DNA from: Paludibacterium sp. B53371 | GTDB lineage: Bacteria > Pseudomonadota > Gammaproteobacteria > Burkholderiales > Chromobacteriaceae | DNA length: 64,000 bases | Assembly: GCF_018802765.1 (NCBI RefSeq) | Contig: NZ_CP069163.1 | Coordinates: 1,426,001-1,490,000 of the forward strand | Direction: 5' to 3' | Shown here: positions 26,214 through 35,950 of the stretch, piece after piece | How the letters are laid out: each line of letters opens with the position of its first letter | How positions within the stretch are numbered: the first letter of the stretch is position 1 | Notes under the pieces: generated by a model | What the model saw: the letters and a program-made list of their open reading frames with translations, nothing else | What the model was told of the DNA's origin: nothing | Databases searched by the model: none | Made by a program: the position numbers and the translations under genes

Positions 26214-27602
26214 ATGTCTTCTTCCTCATCTGCGTTGAAACGCTGGGAGCCGGAAAACGCTGCATTCTGGCGTGATACGGGTCGCAGCGTCGCGATGCGA
26301 AACCTGTCTATTTCCATTCCCTGCCTGATGTTGGGTTTCATTGTGTCGGTGCTCTGGTCCATGGTGACACTGAACCTCAATAATGCCGGATTCTCCTTCA
26401 GCAAAGACGAGCTGTTCATGCTGACGGCGCTGCCGCAGCTTTCCGGCGCTACGCTGCGCATCTTTTATGCCTTCATGCCCGGCCGTTTCGGCGGTCGTCG
26501 CTGGACTACCTTTTCGACTGCCTTGCTTCTGATCCCTGCGTTGTGGCTGGGGTTTGCTGTTCAAGACCCGCACACCCCTTATTCGGTCATGCTGACCATT
26601 GCGCTGCTGTGTGGCCTGGGCAGTGGCAACTTTGCCAGCTCGATGGCGAATATCGCCCACTTTTTTCCGGCCGCAGAAAAGGGCAAGGCCAATGGCCTGA
26701 ATGCCGGCTTTGGCAATCTGGGGGTGTCGGTGGCCCAGTTCCTGATCCCGCTGGCAGTGACGCTGCCGCTGTTCGGCGGGTTTGCCGGTGATGCCCAGCA
26801 CTTCCTCAAGGATGGCGTGGAAAAGAGTCTGTGGTTGCAGAATGCCGGGTTTATGTGGGTACCGCTGATTGGGCTGGCGACATTGGCTGCCTGGTTCGGT
26901 ATGAATGACATGGATGGGGCGCGATCGACCTTTGCCGAGCAGGCCTCCATTTTCCGCCGCCGTCACAACTGGCTGATGTGCTACCTCTATCTGGGGACCT
27001 TCGGCAGTTTTATCGGTTTTGCCGGCGCCTTTGCCCTGCTGACCAAGACGTTGTTCCCGCTGGTTCCTATCGCCAAAATCGCGTTTGTCGGGCCGCTGCT
27101 CGGCGCCCTGATCCGTCCGGTGGGTGGGATGATCGCCGACCGCATCGGTGGCGCCCGGGTCACGCTCGCAGTGTTCTTTGCCATGGGGCTGGCTGTGCTG
27201 GGCGTGCTGTCGGCCTTGCCTTCGGCGGGAGCCGCCGGCAACTGGCCGATGTTTTTTGGCAGCTTCCTGGCTTTGTTCCTGTTTGCCGGGGTGGGCAATG
27301 GCTCAACCTACAAGATGATACCGACCCTGTTCGTTTCGCATTGTTTGGCGGAAGCGGCGGCGAGTGGTGGTGAGCCGGGGGCTGCCCGACAGCGCGGGGT
27401 CAAGGAGTCGGCGGCTGCCGCCGGCTTTATCAGCGCCATCGGGGCCTATGGCGGGTATTTCATCCCGCAGACTTTCGGCCTGTCGATGAAACTGGCCGCT
27501 GGCCCGCAAGATGCGCTGTATTGCTTCCTGCTCTTTTATTGCACTTGCATGATGGTCACCTGGCTGTTTTTTGCCCGCAGAAACGCCCCCATGCCTTGTT
27601 GA
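26214..27602 (+). CDS. narK: Nitrate/nitrite transporter NarK
   Basis: A 462-residue, 12-helix MFS protein of the nitrate/nitrite porter family. The nitrate signature is seen twice: GLGSGNFASSMANIAHFFP in helix 5 and FLFAGVGNGSTYKMIPTLF in helix 11. The RPVGGMIADRIGGARV loop also fits. It brings nitrate in and can exchange it for nitrite. An N-terminal cytoplasmic tail of about 30 residues precedes helix 1. A hairpin follows its stop. Its place between narXL and nirBD links transport to both reductases. Confidence 0.94.
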   Translation: MSSSSSALKRWEPENAAFWRDTGRSVAMRNLSISIPCLMLGFIVSVLWSMVTLNLNNAGFSFSKDELFMLTALPQLSGATLRIFYAFMPGRFGGRRWTTFSTALLLIPALWLGFAVQDPHTPYSVMLTIALLCGLGSGNFASSMANIAHFFPAAEKGKANGLNAGFGNLGVSVAQFLIPLAVTLPLFGGFAGDAQHFLKDGVEKSLWLQNAGFMWVPLIGLATLAAWFGMNDMDGARSTFAEQASIFRRRHNWLMCYLYLGTFGSFIGFAGAFALLTKTLFPLVPIAKIAFVGPLLGALIRPVGGMIADRIGGARVTLAVFFAMGLAVLGVLSALPSAGAAGNWPMFFGSFLALFLFAGVGNGSTYKMIPTLFVSHCLAEAAASGGEPGAARQRGVKESAAAAGFISAIGAYGGYFIPQTFGLSMKLAAGPQDALYCFLLFYCTCMMVTWLFFARRNAPMPC

Positions 27603-27639
27603 TCAGGTGTTGTAGTCAATAAGGACTAGTTCCACCGCA

Positions 27640-27680
27640 GGGGTAGTGTGAGCTGACAGGCTGGCTCAGACTACCCCTTT
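27640..27680 (+). terminator. Strong hairpin between narK and nirB
   Basis: GGGGTAGT-G-TGAGC (27640-27653) pairs with GCTCA-G-ACTACCCC (27664-27677) with one internal mismatch, and TTT follows. It may end or attenuate the narK transcript. The outer arms also contain AGGGGTA and TACCCCT, which fit the NarL heptamer TACYNMT on opposite strands, but they are too far apart for the usual 7-2-7 site. Confidence 0.6.
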
Positions 27681-27720
27681 GTCGTAGCTGGCCGGCGCAT
27701 TGTCCGGAATCGGGGTCAAA

Positions 27721-30255
27721 ATGTCTGCATTGCATGTAGTGGTGGTCGGAAACGGGATGGTCGGGCAGCGCTTTCTGGAAGAGTTGGTCGATAAGCGCTG
27801 GCCGGGTGAGTTCAAAATCACCGTATTGGGGGCCGAACCGAGAGCGGCCTATGACCGGGTTCACCTGTCCTCGTATTTTGCGCACCACACGGATGAAGAT
27901 CTGGCCTTGGCCAAACCGGATTTCTACCAGAAGCATGGCATCAGGCTTTGCCTGGGCGAAGCAGTCCGACGGATTGATCGGGCCGGCCAGTTTGTGGAAA
28001 CCAACCTCGGGCAACACATCCCTTACGACAAGTTGATTCTGGCAACCGGTTCCTATCCCTGGGTACCGCCGATTGAAGGTGCAGGGCAGGCGGATTGTTT
28101 CGTTTATCGCACCATTGATGATCTTCAGGCGATCGAGCGTCGTGCACGGCAGGCACGACGCGGCGTGGTCATCGGCGGTGGGCTGCTCGGCCTGGAGGCT
28201 GCAGGAGCCCTCAAAGCGCTGGGACTGGAAACCCATGTGGTCGAATTTGCGCCGGTACTGATGGCTGAACAGCTGGATCGACGCGGTGGCGAGGTCCTGC
28301 GCGACAAGATTGTCCAGATGGGGGTCCACGTGCACACCGGGAAAAATACCCGTGAGATCGTGCGCAAAGGGACGGGGCTGAGCCTGCTGTTTGCCGGTGA
28401 TGACTCGCTGGATACGGATCTGGTGGTGTTCTCTACCGGGATTCGCCCGCAGGACACGCTGGCCCGATACGGAGATCTGGCGGTTGCCGAGCGCGGCGGG
28501 ATTGTGGTGAACGATCATTGCCAGACCGATGACCCGGCCATCTACGCGATTGGTGAGTGTGCCTCCTGGCAAGGTCAGTACTTCGGACTGGTCGCGCCGG
28601 GCTATCGCATGGCCCAGGTGGTGGCGGATCATCTGATGGGGGTCGAGAGCCAGTTTGCCGGCGCCGACATGAGCGCCAAACTTAAACTGCTCGGGGTGTC
28701 TGTGGGGAGTATCGGTGATGCTCACGGTCGCACGCCCGGCGCAAGAAGTTATGTTTATCAGGACGACCATCACGGCATTTACAAGAAACTGGTGGTGTCT
28801 GCCAATGGGCAGCACTTGCTGGGGGCGGTGCTGGTCGGTGATGTGGATGACTATGGTGAATTGCTGCAGCTGAAACAGAATGCCATCACGTTGCCCGAGC
28901 ATCCGGATGTGCTGATTTTGCCCGCCTGGGCGGGCAAGAAGGATATGGGGGGCGCCCTGGCCCTCCCTGCTTCGGCGGTGATCTGCTCCTGCTTTGATGT
29001 CAGCAAGGCCCGCATTGCCGCGGCGGTTGCGGACGGCTGCCGCAGCGTCGAGGACATCAAGAAGCAGACCCGGGCCGGTACCGGTTGTGGCGGCTGTGTG
29101 CCGCTGATCCATCAAGTCTTGCAGGCGGAGTTGGCGACGCTTGGCATCCAGTCCAGTCGTCAGCTGTGCGAGCACTTTCCTCATTCGAGGCAGGATCTCT
29201 TTCATCTCATCAAGGCTCATCACGTTCGTCACTGGGCCGAAGCACTAAGCCGCTTCGGTCAGGGGTATGGTTGCGAAATCTGCAAACCTGCCGTGGCTTC
29301 GATTTTGGCGGGGGTTTGGAATGATCCTGTCCTACGTGCCGATCTGGCCCCTTTGCAGGACACGAATGACGCCTGGCTGGGCAATCTGCAGAAAGATGGT
29401 TCCTACTCGGTGATTCCGCGCATGCCGGGTGGCGAGGTCACGCCGGCTCAGTTGGCAGCGCTGGCCGCCGTGGCGGAGCGTTACCAGTTGTATACCAAGG
29501 TCACCGGAGCACAGCGTATTGGTTTGTTTGGTGCCAGGAAAGGCGATTTACCGGCGATTTGGGCGGCACTGATTGCCGCCGGATTCGAAAGCGGTCAGGC
29601 CTATGCAAAATCGCTGCGGATGGTCAAAACCTGTGTCGGCAGTACCTGGTGTCGTTTCGGTGTGCAGGACAGCGTTGGCCTGGGCGTGATGCTGGAGCAT
29701 CGCTACAAGGGCTTGCGTACCCCGCACAAACTGAAATTTGGGGTGTCTGGCTGTACGCGTGAGTGCGCCGAGGCGCAGGGCAAGGACGTCGGGGTGATTG
29801 CGACGGATCGCGGCTGGAATCTCTATGTCGGCGGCAATGGCGGGATGAAGCCGCGTCATGCTGAATTGCTGGCTGCAGACCTCGATCAGGCGACACTGAT
29901 CCGCTATATCGACCGCTTCGTCATGTGGTATGTACAAAACGCTGACAAGCTGCAGCGTACCGCCAGCTGGATCGAGAGCCTGGATCATGGCATCGAGGAT
30001 GTGAGGCGGGTGGTGGTGGCGGATGCGCTGGGCCTGGGCGAGCGGCTGGAGGCGGAACTGGCGGCGCTGCGAGCCGCCTATGCCTGCGAGTGGCAGCGAA
30101 CCCTGCAGGACCCGGGTAGCGTCAGACGCTTTGCCGATTTTATTAATAGCGATCAGGCCGATCCGATGCTGCAGTATGTCGCTGTTCGCGATCAGCATCG
30201 TCCTGCGACGCCTGACGAACGGCGGATCATCCCGCTGGTTCCTGTGGAGTCATGA
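27721..30255 (+). CDS. nirB: NADH-dependent nitrite reductase, large subunit
   Basis: An 844-residue cytoplasmic siroheme enzyme reducing nitrite to ammonium with NADH. The N-terminal FAD/NAD domains (VVVVGNGMVGQRF; GVVIGGGLLGLEAAG) cover about residues 1-300. A BFD-like 2Fe-2S site uses Cys422, Cys424, Cys456 and Cys459. The siroheme/4Fe-4S site uses Cys638, Cys644, Cys678 and Cys682 (Cx5C...Cx3C). The start at 27721 has GGGGT upstream. Its stop overlaps an ATG at the head of nirD. With nirD it completes respiratory or detoxifying nitrate-to-ammonium reduction. Confidence 0.96.
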   Translation: MSALHVVVVGNGMVGQRFLEELVDKRWPGEFKITVLGAEPRAAYDRVHLSSYFAHHTDEDLALAKPDFYQKHGIRLCLGEAVRRIDRAGQFVETNLGQHIPYDKLILATGSYPWVPPIEGAGQADCFVYRTIDDLQAIERRARQARRGVVIGGGLLGLEAAGALKALGLETHVVEFAPVLMAEQLDRRGGEVLRDKIVQMGVHVHTGKNTREIVRKGTGLSLLFAGDDSLDTDLVVFSTGIRPQDTLARYGDLAVAERGGIVVNDHCQTDDPAIYAIGECASWQGQYFGLVAPGYRMAQVVADHLMGVESQFAGADMSAKLKLLGVSVGSIGDAHGRTPGARSYVYQDDHHGIYKKLVVSANGQHLLGAVLVGDVDDYGELLQLKQNAITLPEHPDVLILPAWAGKKDMGGALALPASAVICSCFDVSKARIAAAVADGCRSVEDIKKQTRAGTGCGGCVPLIHQVLQAELATLGIQSSRQLCEHFPHSRQDLFHLIKAHHVRHWAEALSRFGQGYGCEICKPAVASILAGVWNDPVLRADLAPLQDTNDAWLGNLQKDGSYSVIPRMPGGEVTPAQLAALAAVAERYQLYTKVTGAQRIGLFGARKGDLPAIWAALIAAGFESGQAYAKSLRMVKTCVGSTWCRFGVQDSVGLGVMLEHRYKGLRTPHKLKFGVSGCTRECAEAQGKDVGVIATDRGWNLYVGGNGGMKPRHAELLAADLDQATLIRYIDRFVMWYVQNADKLQRTASWIESLDHGIEDVRRVVVADALGLGERLEAELAALRAAYACEWQRTLQDPGSVRRFADFINSDQADPMLQYVAVRDQHRPATPDERRIIPLVPVES

Positions 30256-30257
30256 GC

Positions 30258-30590
30258 ATGTCGTGGATCAATATCTGTCCTTTATCGATGATCTTGCCGG
30301 GTACCGGGGTGTGTGCTCTGGTGGGCAATCAACAGGTGGCCATTTTTCGTCCGGATGATTCAGCCGTCTTGTATGCGCTGGATAATCTGGATCCGTTCTC
30401 CGGCGCGAATGTGCTGTCAAGGGGGCTGATCGTCGAGCACGATCATTTGCTTTGGGTGGCGAGTCCTCTGAAAAAACAGCATTTTTGTCTGCAGGATGGG
30501 CGATGCATGGAGGACAGCGTTCGGTCTGTCCGTGCCTGGCCAGTCAAGGTCGAGCAGGACTGTGTCTGGCTGCCTGTACGAAATGACTAG
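30258..30590 (+). CDS. nirD: NADH-dependent nitrite reductase, small subunit
   Basis: A 110-residue Rieske-fold subunit that lacks the cluster-binding Cys and His, as NirD normally does. ILPGTGVCALVGNQQVAIFRP and LDPFSGANVLSRGLIVEH...LWVASPLKKQ match E. coli NirD closely. The start at 30258 aligns with the family N-terminus (MSxW) and sits eight bases after GGAG. An ATG at 30252 overlapping the nirB stop is also in frame. Expression is presumably coupled to nirB. Confidence 0.93.
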   Translation: MSWINICPLSMILPGTGVCALVGNQQVAIFRPDDSAVLYALDNLDPFSGANVLSRGLIVEHDHLLWVASPLKKQHFCLQDGRCMEDSVRSVRAWPVKVEQDCVWLPVRND

Positions 30591-30696
30591 GTGAACTAGT
30601 TCTTCTCGCCACCGCCTGCCATGCCAATGGCGAATGGGTGACCTCCCGGCAGGCGCGTAGGCTCATAACGTACACCATTGTTGCCGTGGAGACGTC

Positions 30697-33600
30697 ATGA
30701 GTCATTTTCTGGATCGCCTGAAGTTCCTGACCCGAACCAGCAAGCCCTTTGCCGATGGCCATGGCGCTGTCGTACAAGAAGATCGTCAGTGGGAGAACGC
30801 CTATCGCAGTCGCTGGCAGCAGGATAAGGTCGTGCGCTCCACGCATGGCGTGAATTGCACCGGTTCCTGTAGCTGGCGGGTGTTTGTCAAAAACGGTCTG
30901 ATTACCTGGGAACTGCAGCAGACCGATTATCCGCGCACCCGTCCCGATTTGCCCAATCATGAGCCGCGTGGCTGCCCGCGCGGTGCCTCCTACTCCTGGT
31001 ATGTCTACTCAGCCCAGCGCGTGAAGTATCCGATGGTGCGGGCCGAACTGATGGCTCTGTGGCGCGAAGCGCGCCAGACGATGGCTCCGGTCGATGCCTG
31101 GGCCGCCATCACGAATGATCCGGAAAAGGCTCTCCGCTACAAGCAGGCACGTGGTCTGGGCGGCTTTGTGCGTGCAGACTGGGATACGGCCACCGAGATC
31201 ATTGTGGCCGCCAATGCGCATACCATTCAGGCGTACGGGCCTGACCGCATTATCGGCTTTTCGCCGATTCCAGCCATGTCCATGGTGTCCTATGCCGCCG
31301 GCAGCCGCTATTTGAGCCTGATTGGCGGCGTCTGTATGTCCTTCTATGACTGGTATTGTGATTTGCCACCGGCTTCGCCGCAGGTCTGGGGTGAACAAAC
31401 TGACGTACCCGAGTCGGCTGACTGGTACAACTCGACCTATTTAATGGTCTGGGGTTCCAATGTTCCGATGACCCGGACCCCTGACGCGCATTTCTATACC
31501 GAAGTCCGTTACAAGGGCACCAAGACAGTGGCGGTCTCCAGCGATTTTGGCGAAATGGCCAAGTTCGGTGATATCTGGCTGGCCCCAAAGCAGGGTACCG
31601 ATGCGGCCCTGGCCCTGGCGATGGGGCATGTGGTGCTCAACGAATTTCACAAGACCGGGAAGAGCGACTATTTCCGCCAATATGGCAAGCAGTACACCGA
31701 CTTCCCCATGCTGGTGACCTTGCGCGAAAGCGAGCAGGGCCTGGTAGCGGATCACTATCTGCGTGCTTCACAACTCAGCGACCATGCCGAGGTGAATAAC
31801 CCTGACTGGAAGACCCTGCTGATTGACGGTCACAGCGGCGATCTGGTCGTACCGAACGGAACGATTGGTCTGCGCTGGGGAGAGCAGGGTGCGCAGGTCG
31901 GCAAATGGAATTTGTCGCTGCATGCCACCGATGGCCGGGAGATCGATCCGCTGCTGTCTCTGAAGGATCAGCATGACCACATTGTGCCGGTGAGCTTTCC
32001 GTATTTCGGGGCAGATCAGGATGCCGTGCTGGCGCGCCATGTTCCCGTCAGGCAGCTGACCCTCGGCAATGGCAAGACGGTGTATGTGGCCACTGTCTAT
32101 GACCTGATGCTGGCCAATTATGGCGTGGATAACGGACTGGGCGGGCCGAATGTGGCTGCTGATTACCAGGATGATGTGGCCTACACCCCTGCCTGGCAGG
32201 AAAAGCATACCGGTGTGGCTGCCCTTGATGTGATCACCGTGGCCAGAGAGTTTGCCGACAATGCTCATCGAACCCAGGGCAAGAGCATGGTCATCGTCGG
32301 TGCCGCGCTGAATCACTGGTATCACATGGACATGACCTATCGCGCCATCATCAATCTGCTGATGATTTGCGGCTGTATCGGCCAAAGTGGCGGGGGCTGG
32401 GCTCACTACGTCGGGCAGGAAAAGCTGAGGCCTCAGCAGGGTTGGGCGCCGCTGGCGTTCGCCACCGACTGGCAGCGTCCGCCGCGCCAGATGAATTCCA
32501 CCAGTTTCTTCTATGCGCATACCAGTCAGTGGCGTCATGAGAAGCTGGGCGTGGACGAAATTCTCAGCCCGACAGCCAGTCAGCGCTATGCCGGTTTGAG
32601 TCTGATCGACTTCAATGCCAGGGCCGAGCGCATGGGCTGGTTGCCTTCTGCACCGCAACTTGAGACTAACCCGCTGCAACTGACCCGCGATGCGGCAAAG
32701 GCCGGAAAGGACCCGGTGGCCTATACCGTGGAAGGTTTGCAGAACAGCAGTTTGCGCATGTCATGCGAAGACCCGGACAATCCGAAAAACTTCCCGCGCA
32801 ATATGTTTGTCTGGCGCTCGAATATCCTCGGATCGAGCGGCAAGGGGCATGAATACTTCCTCAAGTATTTGCTGGGTACGCAGAATGCCTTGTTTGACGA
32901 TGAAAGCCAGGGCATCAAGCCGACAGAAGTTCAGGTGCGCGAAGCCGCCGAGGGCAAGCTGGATCTGCTGACGGTACTGGATTTTCGTATGAGCACCACC
33001 TGTCTGTATGCCGACATTGTTCTGCCGACGGCAACCTGGTACGAAAAGGATGACCTGAATACCTCAGACATGCATCCATTCATCCACCCTTTGTCCGAAG
33101 CCGTCCAACCACTGTGGCAGTCCAAAACAGACTGGGAAATCTACAAGCTTCTGGCTGAGCGTCTGTCTGAAATCGGCGGGCCGGTTCTGGGGGTTCAGCA
33201 AGATCTGGTTATGACACCGCTGATGCACGATACCCCCGGTGAACTGGGGCAGCCGTTCGAACCGAAGGACTGGAAGAAGGGCGAGTGCGATCTGATTCCG
33301 GGTAAGACTGCGCCGCAGATGACGGTGATCGAGCGGGACTATCGCCTGATTGGCGAGAAGTTTGTCAGTGTTGGCCCGCTGCTGAGCAAGGTCGGCAATG
33401 GCGGCAAGGGGATTGCCTGGTCCACGGCCAGTGAGGTGAAGGAACTGGGGCAACTCAACGGGCTGGCTGCCAATGGTCAGCCGCGTATTGAAACAGCGAT
33501 TGACGCCGCGGAAGTGGTGCTGACGCTGGCGCCCGAGACCAATGGTCATGTGGCGGTCAAGGCCTGGGCGGCACTGTCGAAAATCACCGGGCGTGATCAC

Positions 33601-34383
33601 ACGCATCTGGCCCTGGGGCGTGAACACGACAAAATTCGCTTCCGTGATATCCAGGCACAGCCGCGCAAAATCATTTCCAGCCCGACGTGGTCAGGACTGG
33701 AGAGCGAAGAGGTCAGTTACAACGCCGGCTATACCAATGTGCACGAGCTGATTCCCTGGCGCACCCTGACCGGCCGTCAGCAGTTTTATCAGGATCACCG
33801 ATGGATGCTGGATTTTGGTGAGGGGTTAACGGTCTACAAGCCGCCGGTGGACCTGAAGACCACCGCCAGCATGCTGGGGCGCCATGCCAATGGTCAGCCG
33901 GAGATTGTGCTGAATTTCATTACGCCGCATCAGAAGTGGGGCATTCACTCGACCTATTCCGACAATCTGCGCCTGTTGACCCTTAGCCGCGGTGGACCGC
34001 ATGTGTGGCTGTCCGAAATCGATGCCGCCAAGGCCGGTATTGTCGACAACGACTGGATTGAGGTGTTCAACGTCAATGGCACGCTGACCGCCCGGGCAGT
34101 CGTCAGCCAGCGGGTTCCCGAAGGGATGACCCTGATGTACCACGCACAGGAAAAGATTGTGAATGTGCCGGGGGCGGAGACCAGTGGCAAGCGCGGCGGG
34201 ATTCATAACTCGGTGACGCGTACTGTGACCAAACCGACGCACATGGTCGGTGGCTATGCTCAGCAGGCTTATGGCTTCAATTACTACGGTACGGTCGGCA
34301 GTAATCGGGACGAGTTCGTCATTGTGCGCAAGATGCAGCGGGTGGATTGGCTGGATCAGGCAGATGAACAAGGGAAGGTGTGA
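30697..34383 (+). CDS. narG: Respiratory nitrate reductase alpha subunit
   Basis: A 1228-residue catalytic subunit that reduces nitrate on the cytoplasmic face using bis-molybdopterin guanine dinucleotide. The FS0 4Fe-4S ligands His50, Cys54, Cys58 and Cys93 and the molybdenum ligand Asp222 (FYDWYCDLPP) fall at nearly the same positions as in E. coli NarG. There is no Tat signal cleavage site, as expected. The C-terminal molybdopterin-binding domain ends near residue 1200. It begins the narGHJI unit, 106 bases after nirD. Confidence 0.97.
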   Translation: MSHFLDRLKFLTRTSKPFADGHGAVVQEDRQWENAYRSRWQQDKVVRSTHGVNCTGSCSWRVFVKNGLITWELQQTDYPRTRPDLPNHEPRGCPRGASYSWYVYSAQRVKYPMVRAELMALWREARQTMAPVDAWAAITNDPEKALRYKQARGLGGFVRADWDTATEIIVAANAHTIQAYGPDRIIGFSPIPAMSMVSYAAGSRYLSLIGGVCMSFYDWYCDLPPASPQVWGEQTDVPESADWYNSTYLMVWGSNVPMTRTPDAHFYTEVRYKGTKTVAVSSDFGEMAKFGDIWLAPKQGTDAALALAMGHVVLNEFHKTGKSDYFRQYGKQYTDFPMLVTLRESEQGLVADHYLRASQLSDHAEVNNPDWKTLLIDGHSGDLVVPNGTIGLRWGEQGAQVGKWNLSLHATDGREIDPLLSLKDQHDHIVPVSFPYFGADQDAVLARHVPVRQLTLGNGKTVYVATVYDLMLANYGVDNGLGGPNVAADYQDDVAYTPAWQEKHTGVAALDVITVAREFADNAHRTQGKSMVIVGAALNHWYHMDMTYRAIINLLMICGCIGQSGGGWAHYVGQEKLRPQQGWAPLAFATDWQRPPRQMNSTSFFYAHTSQWRHEKLGVDEILSPTASQRYAGLSLIDFNARAERMGWLPSAPQLETNPLQLTRDAAKAGKDPVAYTVEGLQNSSLRMSCEDPDNPKNFPRNMFVWRSNILGSSGKGHEYFLKYLLGTQNALFDDESQGIKPTEVQVREAAEGKLDLLTVLDFRMSTTCLYADIVLPTATWYEKDDLNTSDMHPFIHPLSEAVQPLWQSKTDWEIYKLLAERLSEIGGPVLGVQQDLVMTPLMHDTPGELGQPFEPKDWKKGECDLIPGKTAPQMTVIERDYRLIGEKFVSVGPLLSKVGNGGKGIAWSTASEVKELGQLNGLAANGQPRIETAIDAAEVVLTLAPETNGHVAVKAWAALSKITGRDHTHLALGREHDKIRFRDIQAQPRKIISSPTWSGLESEEVSYNAGYTNVHELIPWRTLTGRQQFYQDHRWMLDFGEGLTVYKPPVDLKTTASMLGRHANGQPEIVLNFITPHQKWGIHSTYSDNLRLLTLSRGGPHVWLSEIDAAKAGIVDNDWIEVFNVNGTLTARAVVSQRVPEGMTLMYHAQEKIVNVPGAETSGKRGGIHNSVTRTVTKPTHMVGGYAQQAYGFNYYGTVGSNRDEFVIVRKMQRVDWLDQADEQGKV

Positions 34384-34391
34384 GGAAAATC

Positions 34392-35939
34392 ATGAAGATT
34401 CGTGCACAAGTAGCCATGGTGTTGAACCTCGACAAATGCATTGGTTGTCATACCTGTTCCGTCACCTGCAAGAACGTCTGGACCAGCCGCGATGGTGTCG
34501 AATATGCCTGGTTCAATAATGTCGAGACCAAGCCAGGCACCGGTTACCCGACCGAGTGGGAGAATCAGGAAAAATGGCAGGGAGGCTGGCGTCTGCGCGC
34601 GGATGGGCAGCTGGAGCCGCGGCAGGGCAGCCGGATGAAAATTCTGGCCAATATCTTTGCCAACCCCAACCTGCCTGAGGTGGATGACTATTACGAGCCC
34701 TTCACCTACGACTATGATCATCTGCAGTCGGCGGGCCGCATGCAGACGCCGCCGACAGCACGGCCAGTCTCGATTCTGACTCGTCAAAAGATGGACAAAA
34801 TCACTTCAGGACCGAACTGGGAGGACGACCTGGGCGGAGAGTTTGCCAAGCGCAGCCGGGACCAGTTGTTCAAGGATATCGAGAAAGAGGCTTATGCCGA
34901 ATTTGAAAACACCTTCATGATGTATCTGCCGCGCTTGTGCGAGCACTGTTTGAATCCGTCCTGCGTGGCATCCTGCCCGTCCGGTTCGGTGTACAAGCGT
35001 GAGGATGACGGCATTGTGCTGGTCGATCAGGACAAGTGCCGCGGCTGGCGCATGTGCATTTCGGGCTGCCCGTACAAGAAGATGTATTTCAACTGGGAGT
35101 CCGGCAAGGCGGAGAAATGCACCTTCTGCTATCCACGGCTGGAGGCTGGGCAACCCACCGTGTGCTCCGAATCCTGTGTTGGTCGTATTCGTTATCTTGG
35201 TGTCATGCTATATGACGCCGACAAGATCGCCGCTGCGGCCTCGATGCGCGATGAGCAGGATCTGTATCAAAGTCAGCTGGAAATCTTCCTCGATCCGCAC
35301 GATCCCGAGGTGCAGGCAGAAGCTCGCCGCCAGGGCATCGCGGAAAGCTGGCTGGCGGCGGCAAGGCAGTCGCCGGTTTACAAGATGGCAGTGACCTGGA
35401 AAGTCGCTTTCCCGCTGCATCCTGAATACCGGACCTTGCCGATGGTGTGGTACATCCCGCCGCTCTCGCCGATCCAGAAGGCGGTTCAAAGCGGGGTGCT
35501 GGGCAAGCAGGGCATATTGCCGGATGTCAGCGAGATGCGTATTCCCCTGCGCTATCTGGCCAACCTGCTGACGGCTGGCAAGGAGGAGCCCGTGCGGCAG
35601 GCGCTGGAGCGGATGTTGGCGATGCGTGCTTTTATGCGCGGCCGCCATGTCGATCAGCAGGATGATGTCGCCGTACTCGATCAGGTCGGCCTGACGCTGG
35701 CCGAGGTTGAGGATATGTACCGCATTATGGCGATTGCCAATTACGAAGACCGCTTTGAGATCCCGTCCAGCCACAAGGAGATGGTAGAGGATAGCTTCAA
35801 CGATAAGGGAAGCTGCGGTTTCAGCTTTGGAAATGGCTGTTCTGGTGGCGTATCGGATGGCACTTTGTTCGGCAAGAAAAAGCAGGGCTCGGTGTTTTTT
35901 GCTTCCATGCCCAAGTCGCGTAAGCGCGCTGCGGAATAA
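34392..35939 (+). CDS. narH: Respiratory nitrate reductase beta subunit
   Basis: A 515-residue iron-sulfur subunit that passes electrons from NarI to NarG. Four cysteine groups are visible: Cys16/19/22/26 (CIGCHTCSVTC), CEHCLNPSCVASC, CRGWRMCISGC and CTFCYPRL...CSESC. The Trp in CRGWRMC marks the 3Fe-4S site, as in E. coli. The start at 34392 has GAGG six bases upstream; a GTG at 34380 overlaps the narG stop and is less likely. It lies eight bases after narG. Confidence 0.97.
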   Translation: MKIRAQVAMVLNLDKCIGCHTCSVTCKNVWTSRDGVEYAWFNNVETKPGTGYPTEWENQEKWQGGWRLRADGQLEPRQGSRMKILANIFANPNLPEVDDYYEPFTYDYDHLQSAGRMQTPPTARPVSILTRQKMDKITSGPNWEDDLGGEFAKRSRDQLFKDIEKEAYAEFENTFMMYLPRLCEHCLNPSCVASCPSGSVYKREDDGIVLVDQDKCRGWRMCISGCPYKKMYFNWESGKAEKCTFCYPRLEAGQPTVCSESCVGRIRYLGVMLYDADKIAAAASMRDEQDLYQSQLEIFLDPHDPEVQAEARRQGIAESWLAAARQSPVYKMAVTWKVAFPLHPEYRTLPMVWYIPPLSPIQKAVQSGVLGKQGILPDVSEMRIPLRYLANLLTAGKEEPVRQALERMLAMRAFMRGRHVDQQDDVAVLDQVGLTLAEVEDMYRIMAIANYEDRFEIPSSHKEMVEDSFNDKGSCGFSFGNGCSGGVSDGTLFGKKKQGSVFFASMPKSRKRAAE

Positions 35940-35950
35940 GGGAGGCCAAG

